DNA of 60,102 bases from Bathymodiolus heckerae thiotrophic gill symbiont (lineage in GTDB: Bacteria > Pseudomonadota > Gammaproteobacteria > PS1 > Pseudothioglobaceae). Below, in pieces: positions 11,201 to 20,133 of this stretch. Location of the stretch: assembly GCF_900180345.1 (NCBI RefSeq), contig NZ_FXLV01000002.1, positions 1 to 60,102 of the forward strand, given 5' to 3'. The translations under genes were made by a program, and so were the position numbers. The notes beneath the pieces are model-generated. The model had not been told where the DNA came from. It did not search any database and was given only the letters and a program-made list of their open reading frames with translations. The first letter of the stretch is position 1, and every line of letters begins with the position of its first letter.

Positions 11201-12490
11201 GTGGTGATTTCCCGTTCTTCTGAGGTTACTATTCGTAACGCCAAAGGTCAAGAAGTTGAACGCTATAAGATTCCTTATGGTGCGATTGTTCACATTCAAA
11301 ATAGTGGTGCAGTTAAAGCAAAAGATAAAATTGCTGATTGGGATCCACACACACATCCAATTATTTCCGAGCAAGCAGGTCGTGTGGTTTTTGTTGATTT
11401 TGTAGAAGGCGTTACCGTTAATAAAAACACCGATCCACTTACTGGACTTAACTTTTTTGAAATGATTGATGAAGGCGAACGCTCTTCAATGGCAAAAGGA
11501 TTGAAGCCAATGATTAAGGTGGTTGATGAGCAAGATTCTGAGATGATGTTGTCCACACATTATTTGCCATCAGAGGTTAAGATTACCTTAGAAGACAACC
11601 AAGTGATTACCGCAGGTGAGGTATTGGCAAAAATTCCTAAAGACCAATCTAAAACCAGTGATATTACGGGGGGTTTGCCGCGTGTTGCAGACTTGTTTGA
11701 AGCACGAAAAGCCAAGGATCACTCTATTCTTGCAGAAGCAAGTGGTATTGTTAGTTTTGGCAATCCAACCAAGAGCAAGGAACGCCTAATCATCACCTCA
11801 GAAGAAGGCGAGGTCATTGAGATGATGATTCATAAATGGCGTCAAATCAATGTATTTGATGGCGAAACGGTCGAAAAAGGTGATGTGATTTCTGATGGAC
11901 CCTCAAATCCACACGATATTCTACGCTTATTAGGAGTAGAGGCATTGGCGAGCTATGTGGTTAAAGAAGTGCAGAATGTTTATCGTCTACAAGGCGTTAA
12001 TATTTCTGATAAGCACATTGAAGTAATTGTTAAGCAAATGTTACGCAAGGTAGAAGTGCTTGATATAGGTGATTCTAGCTTAGTGAACGGTGAAACAGCC
12101 GAGTATGCTCGTGTGATTGAAATGAACAAACAATTAGTAGCGCAAGGCAAAGACCCAGTGGTTTATCAAAGGTTGTTGATGGGTATTACTAAGGCATCAT
12201 TGGCGACAGAGTCATTTATTTCTGCAGCATCATTCCAAGAGACAACGCGTGTGTTAACTGAGGCATCGACTACAGGTCGTGTTGATAATTTACTGGGACT
12301 TAAAGAAAATGTTATTGTTGGTCGTTTAATTCCAGCGGGCACAGGCTTTGTGTATCACCAAGAACGCCGTGCACGCCGTGCACGCCGTGCAGAAAACATC
12401 GTGCAAGCAGCAGAAGCAGAAGCAGCGCTTTCGGCTGAATTGAGTGAAGCAGAGGCAAAAGTAGAGGTGCAAGTGCCTGCTGAGGAATGA
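8279..12490 (+). CDS. rpoC: DNA-directed RNA polymerase subunit beta'
   Basis: RpoC is the largest core RNA polymerase subunit and holds the catalytic magnesium. The 1403-residue product has the N-terminal zinc site (CLCGKYKR...VCEKCGVEV, about residues 70-90), the catalytic [10 protein letters not shown] motif (about residues 458-467), the trigger-loop region and a second zinc site ([13 protein letters not shown]). The C-terminus carries a small in-frame triplication of a 9-base unit encoding RRA (about 12366-12391), then an alanine/glutamate-rich tail. It ends the operon just before a clear terminator. Confidence 0.99.
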   Translation: MKDLLAILKNQNKEQDFDAIRVGLASPEKIRSWSYGEVKKPETINYRTFKPEREGLFCAKVFGPMKDFECLCGKYKRMKFRNVVCEKCGVEVTLSKVRRERMGHINLAAPVAHIWYLKSLPSRLGLLMDMTLKDIERVLYFEAFLVTDPGNTPLTHKQLLTEEMYFDALDEFGDDEFEAKMGAEAIQDVLKDMQLEKEAANLREDSLNTKSQTKLKKYNKRLKLIDSLIQSGNKPEWMVLNVLPILPPDLRPLVPLDGGRFATSDLNDLYRRVINRNNRLARLLELDAPEIIVRNEKRMLQEAVDSLIDNGRRGRAVMGNNRRPLKSIADMIKGKQGRFRQNLLGKRVDYSGRSVIVCGPYLKLHQCGLPKKMALELFKPFIYNRLQAQNLASTIKAAKKMVEAETPEVWDILEKVVHQHPVLLNRAPTLHRLGIQAFEPLLIEGKAIQLHPLVCGAFNADFDGDQMAVHVPLSEEAQLEARTLMLASNNVLHLASGEPIIVPSQDVILGLYYMTRDMINQKGEGMIFANAAEALNAYESGATTLHAKVKLRIQDYEKVDGKYQPSSKRIVDTTVGRTIFSRILPNGLSFDLINQAISKKVVSKLIHICYQTQELKDTVIFADQMMYMGFQYSTKSGISFCSNDMTIPDTKEGMIDEAKTQVKEVQKQYAQGVVTDGERYNKVIDIWSRTSEKVAKAMMDEIGFDDFVNAEGKTEKLPSFNSVYMMADSGARGSPAQMRQLAGMRGLMAKPDGSIIETPITSNFREGLNNMQYFISTHGARKGLADTALKTANSGYLTRRLVDVAQDLVVNQDDCGTENGLMMKATIEGGNIVQTLGDAVLGRVMAEDILVPDSTKVLLPKGHLVTLEDSDKINELGVESIKARSTITCSARYGVCSSCYGNDMARGHKIGVGEAVGVIAAQSIGEPGTQLTMRTFHIGGAASASTVVSSVNIDNDGVAHFENLKSITNASGDLVVISRSSEVTIRNAKGQEVERYKIPYGAIVHIQNSGAVKAKDKIADWDPHTHPIISEQAGRVVFVDFVEGVTVNKNTDPLTGLNFFEMIDEGERSSMAKGLKPMIKVVDEQDSEMMLSTHYLPSEVKITLEDNQVITAGEVLAKIPKDQSKTSDITGGLPRVADLFEARKAKDHSILAEASGIVSFGNPTKSKERLIITSEEGEVIEMMIHKWRQINVFDGETVEKGDVISDGPSNPHDILRLLGVEALASYVVKEVQNVYRLQGVNISDKHIEVIVKQMLRKVEVLDIGDSSLVNGETAEYARVIEMNKQLVAQGKDPVVYQRLLMGITKASLATESFISAASFQETTRVLTEASTTGRVDNLLGLKENVIVGRLIPAGTGFVYHQERRARRARRAENIVQAAEAEAALSAELSEAEAKVEVQVPAEE

Positions 12491-12534
12491 GTGTTATAGA
12501 CTTTGACAAGGTTTAAGTCTTGTCATTGCTAAAT

Positions 12535-12570
12535 AAAAAACCGTGCTAATGTAAGTTAGTGCGGTTTTTT
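12535..12570 (+). terminator. Terminator of the rpoBC operon
   Basis: The near-symmetrical hairpin AAAAAACCG..GCTAA / TTAG..GCGGTTTTTT lies 45 bases after the rpoC stop and ends in six T. It may work in both directions because it has A and T runs on either side. Confidence 0.85.
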
Positions 12571-12623
12571 ATGTTTCAAGGTTTGCATAATTGTATAAAG
12601 TATTCATATTAGTGGTTTAAAAT

Positions 12624-14084
12624 ATGATTATGAATAAAGTAAATTTTGATAAATATGTGACTGAGGGGTATAACCACATCCCAGTTTATAAATCCTTAGA
12701 AATTGATACAGACACCGCATTAGGCTTGTATTTAAAATTGGCCAACAAGCCTTATTCTTATCTTTTTGAATCGGTTGAAGGTGGTAAAAAATGGGGTCGT
12801 TATTCTATAATTGGTTTGGCGGCAAAAACTGTTATTAAAGTCTTTGATTTTAATGTGCGTATTGAGCATCAGGGTGAATTACTTGAGTCCAATACAGTGG
12901 CAGACCCATTAGTGTGGGTTGAGCAGTATTTGGCACAATACAAGGTGCCACAATTAGATGAATTGCCGGATTTTAATGGTGGTTTGGTGGGGTATTTTGG
13001 TTATGAGATTGTTCGTTATATCGAACCAAAATTATCCACAATCAACAAACCAGATGAATTGAATACACCTGATATTTTACTCATGCTGTCTGATGATTTG
13101 GTGGTGTTTGACAACCTATTAAATCAAGCATTTGTTATTACCCATATCGATCCAAACAAACAAAGTTACGAAGATGCACAAGTGAGATTGGATGAAATTT
13201 CAACCCAAATTCAAGTGCCATTTGAACATACACAGTATCAATCGGATAATCTGAGTGAACAAGATTTTGTTTCAAGTTTTGGCGAGGAAAATTACAAGTC
13301 AGCAGTTCAAAAAATTCAGCAATATATTGTGGCAGGGGATGTAATGCAAGTGGTGCTATCGCAGCGACTAAGTGCCAAATTTAGCGCTCCACCAATTGAA
13401 TTGTATCGTCAATTGCGCCGCCTAAGCCCATCACCTTATATGTATTATCTTAATTTAGGCGATACTACGATTGTTGGCTCATCGCCTGAAATTTTAACCC
13501 GTGTTGATAAAGACAGACGAGCAACAGTGCGTCCGCTCGCTGGTACTCGTTCTCGTGGTCAAAACGAAGAAGAGGATTTGGCGTTGGAAAAAGAGTTACT
13601 AGCAGATGAAAAGGAAATTGCTGAGCATTTGATGTTGATTGATTTGGGGCGTAATGACCTTGGACGGATTGCCAAGACTGGCAGCGTTAAACTTACTAAT
13701 AAAATGTTTATTGAGCGCTATTCACATGTGATGCATATTGCCTCAAATGTTGAATGTGAATTGCAAGAGGGAATGAGTGCGATTGATGTGCTAAGAGCCA
13801 CTTTCCCCGCAGGCACACTGAGTGGTGCGCCAAAAGTGCGAGCAATGGAGATTATTAACGAAGTTGAGCCGTTGAAACGCAATATTTATTCAGGGGCAAT
13901 TGGCTATCTTTCTTGGCACGGTTGTATGGATATGGCAATCGCTATTCGCACAGCAGTTATTAAAGATGAAATGATATATATTCAAGCGGGTGCAGGTATT
14001 GTGCATGATTCAGTGCCACAGCCCGAATGGGATGAAACCTTGCATAAGGCGCGTGCATTAATCAAAGCCGCAGAACGAGTTTAG
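12624..14084 (+). CDS. trpE: Anthranilate synthase component I
   Basis: TrpE converts chorismate and ammonia (from TrpG) to anthranilate, the first committed step of tryptophan synthesis. The 486-residue product has an N-terminal domain (residues 1-200) with a KPYSYLFESVEGGKKWGRYSIIG stretch. Its C-terminal chorismate-binding domain has RPLAGTRSRG, HLMLIDLGRNDLGRI and GTLSGAPKVRAMEI. Two ATG codons (12624 and 12630) are possible starts. It stands alone here, between the rpoC terminator and the sox cluster; trpG is not in the window. No trp leader peptide with tandem Trp codons was seen upstream. Confidence 0.95.
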   Translation: MIMNKVNFDKYVTEGYNHIPVYKSLEIDTDTALGLYLKLANKPYSYLFESVEGGKKWGRYSIIGLAAKTVIKVFDFNVRIEHQGELLESNTVADPLVWVEQYLAQYKVPQLDELPDFNGGLVGYFGYEIVRYIEPKLSTINKPDELNTPDILLMLSDDLVVFDNLLNQAFVITHIDPNKQSYEDAQVRLDEISTQIQVPFEHTQYQSDNLSEQDFVSSFGEENYKSAVQKIQQYIVAGDVMQVVLSQRLSAKFSAPPIELYRQLRRLSPSPYMYYLNLGDTTIVGSSPEILTRVDKDRRATVRPLAGTRSRGQNEEEDLALEKELLADEKEIAEHLMLIDLGRNDLGRIAKTGSVKLTNKMFIERYSHVMHIASNVECELQEGMSAIDVLRATFPAGTLSGAPKVRAMEIINEVEPLKRNIYSGAIGYLSWHGCMDMAIAIRTAVIKDEMIYIQAGAGIVHDSVPQPEWDETLHKARALIKAAERV

Positions 14085-14212
14085 CATATCATAATATTAG
14101 GCTTTAATAATAGTCTTGCATTCGTTTGTAATTTGAGTATTATGCGTATCTAGTTAGTTTTTATGAATTTGACTATAAGTTTTATTTTTTTTAAACAAGT
14201 GAGGAGAGAAGT

Positions 14213-14560
14213 ATGAAAAAAAGCATTTCTGTCTCAGTGGTTGTCACCTTGGCGACATTATTTGTAATGCCAATGGAAGTAGCCGCTAAAGACGCAATGA
14301 CAGGCAAAGAGATTGCCTTTGATCGTAAATTGGGCAATTGCCTAAGTTGTCATTCGATTGCAGGTGGATCGCAACCAGGCAATGTTGGGCCGCCGTTGAT
14401 TGCGATGAAAGCAAGATTCCCAAATAGGGCTGTATTAAGGGCTCAAATTTGGGATCCAACGGTTAAAAATCCAAATTCTTTAATGCCGCCATTTGGTAAG
14501 CATAAAGCATTATCTGAAAACCAGATTGATAAGGTTACAGATTTTATTCATTCATTATAA
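14213..14560 (+). CDS. soxX: Sulfur-oxidation cytochrome c SoxX
   Basis: SoxX is the monohaem partner of SoxA; together they attach thiosulfate oxidatively to the SoxY carrier cysteine in the periplasm. The 115-residue product has a cleavable signal peptide (residues 1-25, ending VAA), a CLSCH haem site (C43, C46, H47), the GNVGPPL stretch and a likely axial methionine in SLMPPFG (M91). An AGGAGAG ribosome site precedes ATG 14213. It leads the soxX-Y-Z-A-SAXB cluster, in which all genes are 11-27 bases apart. Confidence 0.95.
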   Translation: MKKSISVSVVVTLATLFVMPMEVAAKDAMTGKEIAFDRKLGNCLSCHSIAGGSQPGNVGPPLIAMKARFPNRAVLRAQIWDPTVKNPNSLMPPFGKHKALSENQIDKVTDFIHSL

Positions 14561-14576
14561 TTTTAAGGAGATCACA

Positions 14577-15020
14577 ATGAAAAGAAGATTATTTTTAAAA
14601 AGTGCAATGGCAGGTTCTGCTGTTGTAACAGCGGTAGGTGCAGGCTTACTAACACCATCAGCAGTTTTTGCTGCAACGGCAGATTTTAAAGCAAAATCTG
14701 ATACGGCAATGAAAAATGCATCAAGCGCAGGCAAAGGTTCGTTTAAATTTAAAACACCTAAAATCGCTGAAAATGGTGCAGTCGTTCCAATGGAAGTCAA
14801 TGCCTCTAAGATGAGTAATGTGACTAATATTTCTTTCTTGGTAAGGGAAAATAGCACGCCATTAGCGGTATCATTCAATCTGTTTGGAGCAGTTGGTTTT
14901 GCTTCTGCTCGCGTTAAGATGGGTAAAACTTCAAAAGTAGATGCGCTGGTTACTGCAGATGGTTCTACGACGAAAGTAACGAAAGAAGTTAAAGTAACAA
15001 TTGGCGGCTGCGGCGGTTAA
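14577..15020 (+). CDS. soxY: Thiosulfate-carrier protein SoxY
   Basis: SoxY carries the sulfur substrate covalently on a cysteine near its C-terminus while Sox enzymes act on it. The 147-residue product starts at ATG 14577, after an AAGGAG site; an in-frame extension upstream into soxX is not needed. It begins MKRRLFLKS with an alanine-rich hydrophobic stretch, a Tat-type signal with a twin-arginine core. It ends in the diagnostic GGCGG (carrier Cys 145). It is exported folded, probably together with SoxZ. Confidence 0.96.
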   Translation: MKRRLFLKSAMAGSAVVTAVGAGLLTPSAVFAATADFKAKSDTAMKNASSAGKGSFKFKTPKIAENGAVVPMEVNASKMSNVTNISFLVRENSTPLAVSFNLFGAVGFASARVKMGKTSKVDALVTADGSTTKVTKEVKVTIGGCGG

Positions 15021-15047
15021 TTCAACATATTAATAGGAGAATATATT

Positions 15048-15350
15048 ATGGCAAAGATTAAACTAAAGTCGAAGGCTAGAAAAGGCGTTATCATTATTAA
15101 AGCACTCATTAAACACCCAATGGAAACTGGTCTTCGCAAGAAGAAAGGTAAATTAGTGCCTGCAAATCACATTGAACATATGGTTATATTGCATAATGGC
15201 AACAAAGTGATTGATGCAGATATCGGCAGTACAGTGTCTCAAAACCCTTTCTTTAAGTTCAGAGTTGCTGGTGCTAAAGGCGATACTATTAAACTTGAAT
15301 ATAAGGACAATCTAGGAAAAACAGGCTCTAAGACTGTAAAGTCTAAGTAG
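15048..15350 (+). CDS. soxZ: Sulfur-oxidation protein SoxZ
   Basis: SoxZ forms the heterodimer with SoxY that carries sulfur intermediates. The 100-residue product has no signal peptide of its own, as is usual since it rides out with SoxY's Tat signal. The family stretch ALIKHPMETGLRKKKGKLVPANHI (residues 19-42) and the C-terminal DNLGKTGSKT are recognisable. A GGAGA site precedes the ATG. Confidence 0.95.
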   Translation: MAKIKLKSKARKGVIIIKALIKHPMETGLRKKKGKLVPANHIEHMVILHNGNKVIDADIGSTVSQNPFFKFRVAGAKGDTIKLEYKDNLGKTGSKTVKSK

Positions 15351-15377
15351 TTTGCTTTTATTATTGAGGAGAGATTA

Positions 15378-16241
15378 ATGAAAAAATTAATAACAACAAT
15401 AGCGGCAGCGGCTTTGTTAAGTTCTACCGCTGTATTTTCGGTGCAACAATCATCAGTCGTACAAGCTGATATTGATGTCTTTCAAGATTATTTTAAAAAA
15501 AGGTTTCCTGATTTATCGTTAAATGACTTTTCTAAAGGTCCTTATGCAATGGATGAAGATAAAATGTTGCAGTTTGAGGCAGCGATGGATATGCCTCCAT
15601 TTGAAGACCATGTGGATAAAGGTGAGGAATTATGGAAAACTGCTTTTAAAAATGGCAAGACTTACTCTAGTTGTTTCTCAGGTGACGATATAACTTTGCG
15701 TACGCAGTTTCCAAGATGGAATGCTACCAAAGGTAAAGTAGATACTTTAGAGCAAGCCATTGTTGATTGTCGTGTTAAAAATGGCGAGAAGAAAATTGGT
15801 ACTGGCAAAGGCAGGCTGGCATGGATGTCGGCTTATTTAACCACTATTGCTGAAGGTCAAAAAATCAATGTGATTGTGCCTGAAGGTGATGCCAAAGCAT
15901 TAGCGGCTTATAAAGAGGGTAAAAAGTTTTTCTACGCTAAGCGCGGACAGCTTAACTTGTCTTGTGCGAATTGTCATGTTGACAATCCGGGAATGCGTAT
16001 TCGTGGTGACATACTTTCCCCTGCACTTGGTCAAATTACCCACTTTCCAGTATGGCGCGGTAAATGGGCTAGGAAGAAAGGAGATGGTTTTGGCACTATT
16101 CAGCGTCGTTATGGCGGTTGTAACAAGCAAGTTCGTGCCAAGCCATTTAAAAGACATAAGAGTCAATACAACAATCTAGAATATTTCCATACAGTGATGA
16201 GTAATGGTATGGAGATTTCTGGCACTGAATACAGACAATAA
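15378..16241 (+). CDS. soxA: Sulfur-oxidation cytochrome c SoxA, monohaem type
   Basis: SoxA is the larger SoxXA subunit and joins thiosulfate to SoxY. The 287-residue product has a signal peptide (residues 1-30). Only one haem site is present, CANCH (C196, C199, H200). Where dihaem SoxA has its first CxxCH, this one has SSCFSGDD, so it belongs to the monohaem class. The catalytic cysteine that becomes a persulfide haem ligand is in RYGGCNKQVR (C248). An AGGAGAG site precedes the ATG. soxB and soxCD are not in the window; their absence here does not show absence from the genome. Confidence 0.95.
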   Translation: MKKLITTIAAAALLSSTAVFSVQQSSVVQADIDVFQDYFKKRFPDLSLNDFSKGPYAMDEDKMLQFEAAMDMPPFEDHVDKGEELWKTAFKNGKTYSSCFSGDDITLRTQFPRWNATKGKVDTLEQAIVDCRVKNGEKKIGTGKGRLAWMSAYLTTIAEGQKINVIVPEGDAKALAAYKEGKKFFYAKRGQLNLSCANCHVDNPGMRIRGDILSPALGQITHFPVWRGKWARKKGDGFGTIQRRYGGCNKQVRAKPFKRHKSQYNNLEYFHTVMSNGMEISGTEYRQ

Positions 16242-16252
16242 AGGAGATAAAG

Positions 16253-16576
16253 ATGAAAAAGATATTATTAACAACATTAACTGTATTTGCATTGTCGGCT
16301 CAGGCTGATTTGACTTCAGTAGATCGTGGTCACAATTGGAGCAATTCGCCCATTGTATTTGAAGTTGAAGTAAGATCTGCTAAAGCTGAACAAAGGAGAG
16401 CTAAAAAAGCAGGTTTTGAGTGGCGTGATATTGGCAAGTTTTTGAAAAAAGCTGCTAAGATGCACAAAGCAGGCGATACCAAAGGTGCGATGAAATTAGT
16501 TAAAAAAGCTAAAACCCAAGCAATGCTTGGTCAGCAGCAAGCTAAAGATCAAGCCAATGCAGGACCTAGTTTCTAG
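16253..16576 (+). CDS. SoxXA-binding protein-like (SAXB/SoxK)
   Basis: This is a small exported protein of 107 residues with a signal peptide (residues 1-18, ALSAQA). Its mature part is rich in lysine and alanine and contains EWRDIGKFLKKAAKMHKAGDTKGAMKLVKKAK. That helical pattern, and its place directly after soxA, fit the SAXB (SoxK) proteins described as binding and stimulating SoxXA in other sulfur oxidisers. The start has a GGAGAT ribosome site 12 bases after the soxA stop, and a strong terminator follows. The family assignment is from pattern memory and context and would be confirmed by a profile search. Confidence 0.7.
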   Translation: MKKILLTTLTVFALSAQADLTSVDRGHNWSNSPIVFEVEVRSAKAEQRRAKKAGFEWRDIGKFLKKAAKMHKAGDTKGAMKLVKKAKTQAMLGQQQAKDQANAGPSF

Positions 16577-16600
16577 ACTTGTTTAGTTATTTAGAAAAAA

Positions 16601-16628
16601 AAATACCCCTTTATTGGGGTATTTTTTT
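16601..16628 (+). terminator. Terminator of the sox cluster
   Basis: AAAAATACCCC pairs with GGGGTATTTTT around a short TTTATT loop, followed by more T. It lies 25 bases after the SAXB-like gene and closes the sox transcript. Confidence 0.9.
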
Positions 16629-16668
16629 GCCTGTAAAATAGAAATTTTTTATGTCATTATATTTTTAA

Positions 16669-19600
16669 ATGTCCGCTGAATTTGTCCACCTTCATTGTCA
16701 CAGCGAATACTCGGTTGAAAACAGTTTGATTCGCATACCAGCATTAGTCAATCAGGTTAAAAAGTTAGGCATGAGTGCGATTGCACTAACGGATAATAAT
16801 AATTTATTTGCCGCTGTTAAGCTTTATAAGGCGGCAAAAAGTGCTGGCATTAAACCGATTTTTGGCGCTGAAATTACACTTAGAGATGAAAATAAAGCCT
16901 CTTCTTTGTTGCTTTTTTGCCAAAATCAACAGGGGTATTTAAATTTATCTGAGTTGATTTCTTTGTCTTATTTGGAAGGACAGGGTATAGACGATGTGAG
17001 TGTTACAACTGAGCAACTATGTCAATACAGTCAGGGTTTAATATTGATTGCACTGCCTGTACATAGCGATGTGGCACAGGCATTAACTGGGAATCGAATC
17101 TCCGAGGCACAAGAAAAAGCCAAATTTTGGCAACAGACATTCGCAGACCGATTTTATTTAGGTGTACAACGCACTAGTCGTATTCATGACGAACAACATT
17201 TACATCTTTGTATGGAGTTAGGATTGGCACTTGATATTCCTTTGGTGGCAAGTAATGATGTACAATTTTTAGAAAAAGATGAATTTGAAGCGCATGAAGC
17301 GCGTATTTGTATTTCCCAAGGAGGGTTGTTGGATGATGCACGGCGTGAGAAGCATTATTGTATTGATCAATATTTAAAATCAGCTGATGAGATGAGTGAT
17401 TTGTTTGCCGATATTCCTGAAGTGATTGCTAATAGTGTTGAAATTGCTAAACGCTGTAATGTGCATTTTGAACTATACAAAAAGAATTATTTGCCAGATT
17501 TCCCTGTGCCTGAAGGGCTCAATATGGCACAGTTTTTCTCTCAAGAGTCAGAAGCAGGGCTAAACCAACGCTTAGAAGGAATAAAAGTTGAGCGTCAAAT
17601 TTACGATGAACGCCTAAAGTTTGAATTGGGTGTTATTGTTCAGATGGATTTCCCTGGTTATTTTTTAATTGTTGCTGATTTTATTCGCTGGTCTAAAGAC
17701 AATGGCATACCTGTGGGGCCGGGTCGTGGCTCTGGTGCGGGTTCATTAGTGGCATACGCACTTGGTATTACGAATGTTGACCCGATTAAGCATGAATTGC
17801 TGTTTGAGCGCTTTCTAAATCCTGAGCGGGTTTCTATGCCAGATTTCGATGTGGATTTTTGCACCGAACGCCGTGATGAAGTAATTGAGTATGTGTCACA
17901 AAAATATGGCACTGAAAAAGTATCTCAAATTATCACTTACGGCACCATGGCGGCAAAAGGAGTGGTGCGTGATGTTGGGCGTGTTTTGGGGCATCCTTAT
18001 GGCTTCAGCGATGGTATTTCTAAATCTATTCCAAATGATTTAAAAATCAATTTATCGCGTGCACTGGGTCGTTTTGCAGAAGATGATTCGCAAGAAAATA
18101 AAGACAAATGGTTTTCAGAGGAGTTGGCTCAGCGATATGATTCTCAAGAAGATGTAACCACACTGATTGATTTATCTTTGCAATTAGAGGGTTTGGTGCG
18201 TAATGTAGGCACTCATGCGGGTGGCGTGCTGATTGCACCAAGTAAAATTAGCGATTTTTGTCCGGTTTATAAGGCCAGCGAAGAGGACGGCGTAGTTTCG
18301 CAATTTGATATGAAAGATGTTGAGGCAGTTGGATTGGTTAAGTTTGATTTTTTAGGTTTGTCAAATTTAACAGTAATTGATAAAGCTGTCAAACTCATTC
18401 ATGCCAAAGGATTGAGCGAAAATTTAATTGATATCGATGCTTTGTCGTTAGAAGATGAAGGTGTTTACGAATTATTACAGCGATGTGATACCACGGGTAT
18501 TTTCCAGTTAGAGTCAGAAGGGATGCGTAGTTATTTAAAAAAACTGCAAGCCGACTCATTTGAGGATATTGTGGCAATGTTGGCTTTGTATCGCCCAGGA
18601 CCACTTGATGCTGGCATGGTAGATGATTATATCAATGTCAAGCATGGTAAACAAAAAGTAAAGTATCCGCATCCAATGTTAAAAGAGGTTTTAAAGCCAA
18701 CCAACGGCGTGTTTTTATACCAAGAACAAGTGATGAAATCTGCACAAGTGATGGCAGATTATTCACTCGGTGGGGCAGATTTATTGCGCCGAGCAATGGG
18801 TAAAAAGATTGCTGCAGAGATGGATGCACAGAGAGGAGTGTTTGTTGAAGGTGCTGCTAAACATGATATTGATGAGAAAAAAGCCAATGAAATTTTTGAT
18901 TTAATCGATAAGTTTTCAGGCTATGGTTTTAACAAATCTCACTCAGTGGCGTATGCTTATATATCTTATCAAACTGCATGGCTTAAGGCGCATTATCCCG
19001 CTGCCTTTATGGCGTGTGTGCTCTCAGGAGTGATGGGCGATACCGATAGAGTTAGCTCTGTTGTGAATGATGTGCGGGCTATGGGGCTTATTATTCAAGC
19101 CCCAAATGTAAACGAATCGCTTTATGAATTTAGCATTCAGAATGATAAAGCCATTACTTATGGCTTGGGTGCGCTTAAAGGGGTAGGCGAAGGCGCTGTT
19201 GAGGCGTTGGTTGCCGAACGAAATGTGCATGGCAGTTATCAAGACCTGTTTGATTTTTGTATGCGCATAGAGAAGCAATTTCTCAACAAGCGCACGCTTG
19301 AGGCATTAATTTATAGCGGTGCTTTGGATGAATTTAAAGTTGATAGGGCAATCTTGATTCAGACTTATCCAAGTGCCATGAAACAAGCAGAACAACAACA
19401 AAATGACCGATCAAGCGGGCAAAGTGGGCTGTTTGGCGATGTGGAGGGTTGTAACGAATATGAGGCACATTATTTGTCAGTACCACCTTTTTCCTTTAGG
19501 CAAACACTAGAATTTGAAAAGAGTGTGATGGGCTATTACTTTTACTACCATCCGACAGATGAGTATCGAGGTGATTTAAAAAATATTTTTGCTGTTTTAC

Positions 19601-20133
19601 CACAGAACACAGCATTTAGAAATAATAAAGAAGTGCAAGTATTGGCACTTCTTTCTGAAGTGCGTCATCGGACCACTAAGAATGGTAGGCAAATGGCTTT
19701 AATTACACTTGAAGACAGTAAAATTAAACTGAATGGTGTTATTTTTGCCAAGGCATTAGAGTCAGGCTCAGTGAGCGATGTGCTAATTGCTGATACCGTG
19801 GTTGTGGCATCTGGAAAAATCAACAAAGATTACCGTGATGAATGGCAATTGGTGGTTGATAGCATTGAAAGTATTGATAAGGTGAAAGAAAAATACGCCA
19901 GAAGTTTTGAAATATCGCTCAACAATCAACATCTATTGCAGTTTGAACAGCTTTCAATGCTGCTTAAACAAAACCAAGGACAATGCTTGGTTAAACTACA
20001 TTACCAACTAGAACAATCCAGAGGCTCTATATCGTTAAATCAAGCGTATTCTGTTAAGCCAAGTCAACAATTAATTAATGCAGTTGATGCCTTGTTAGGC
20101 AGTCGCACCAGTCGTATTAATTATTCACATTGA
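16669..20133 (+). CDS. dnaE: DNA polymerase III subunit alpha
   Basis: DnaE is the replicative polymerase catalytic subunit. The 1154-residue product starts with the PHP domain (HLHCHSEYS, residues 7-15). The polymerase core has GPGRGSGAGSLVAYAL and the metal-binding PDFDVDFC (about residues 388-395), then the tandem helix-hairpin-helix region (YGLGALKGVGEGAVEAL), and an OB-fold C-terminal part. No strong ribosome site is visible before ATG 16669. The gene ends inside the 3' end of the converging comEC (13-base overlap), so no bidirectional terminator fits between them. Confidence 0.98.
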   Translation: MSAEFVHLHCHSEYSVENSLIRIPALVNQVKKLGMSAIALTDNNNLFAAVKLYKAAKSAGIKPIFGAEITLRDENKASSLLLFCQNQQGYLNLSELISLSYLEGQGIDDVSVTTEQLCQYSQGLILIALPVHSDVAQALTGNRISEAQEKAKFWQQTFADRFYLGVQRTSRIHDEQHLHLCMELGLALDIPLVASNDVQFLEKDEFEAHEARICISQGGLLDDARREKHYCIDQYLKSADEMSDLFADIPEVIANSVEIAKRCNVHFELYKKNYLPDFPVPEGLNMAQFFSQESEAGLNQRLEGIKVERQIYDERLKFELGVIVQMDFPGYFLIVADFIRWSKDNGIPVGPGRGSGAGSLVAYALGITNVDPIKHELLFERFLNPERVSMPDFDVDFCTERRDEVIEYVSQKYGTEKVSQIITYGTMAAKGVVRDVGRVLGHPYGFSDGISKSIPNDLKINLSRALGRFAEDDSQENKDKWFSEELAQRYDSQEDVTTLIDLSLQLEGLVRNVGTHAGGVLIAPSKISDFCPVYKASEEDGVVSQFDMKDVEAVGLVKFDFLGLSNLTVIDKAVKLIHAKGLSENLIDIDALSLEDEGVYELLQRCDTTGIFQLESEGMRSYLKKLQADSFEDIVAMLALYRPGPLDAGMVDDYINVKHGKQKVKYPHPMLKEVLKPTNGVFLYQEQVMKSAQVMADYSLGGADLLRRAMGKKIAAEMDAQRGVFVEGAAKHDIDEKKANEIFDLIDKFSGYGFNKSHSVAYAYISYQTAWLKAHYPAAFMACVLSGVMGDTDRVSSVVNDVRAMGLIIQAPNVNESLYEFSIQNDKAITYGLGALKGVGEGAVEALVAERNVHGSYQDLFDFCMRIEKQFLNKRTLEALIYSGALDEFKVDRAILIQTYPSAMKQAEQQQNDRSSGQSGLFGDVEGCNEYEAHYLSVPPFSFRQTLEFEKSVMGYYFYYHPTDEYRGDLKNIFAVLPQNTAFRNNKEVQVLALLSEVRHRTTKNGRQMALITLEDSKIKLNGVIFAKALESGSVSDVLIADTVVVASGKINKDYRDEWQLVVDSIESIDKVKEKYARSFEISLNNQHLLQFEQLSMLLKQNQGQCLVKLHYQLEQSRGSISLNQAYSVKPSQQLINAVDALLGSRTSRINYSH

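Noticed and set aside
14493-14576. Upstream extension of SoxY
   Set aside because: It overlaps the end of soxX, and the ATG at 14577 has a good ribosome site and begins a Tat signal.
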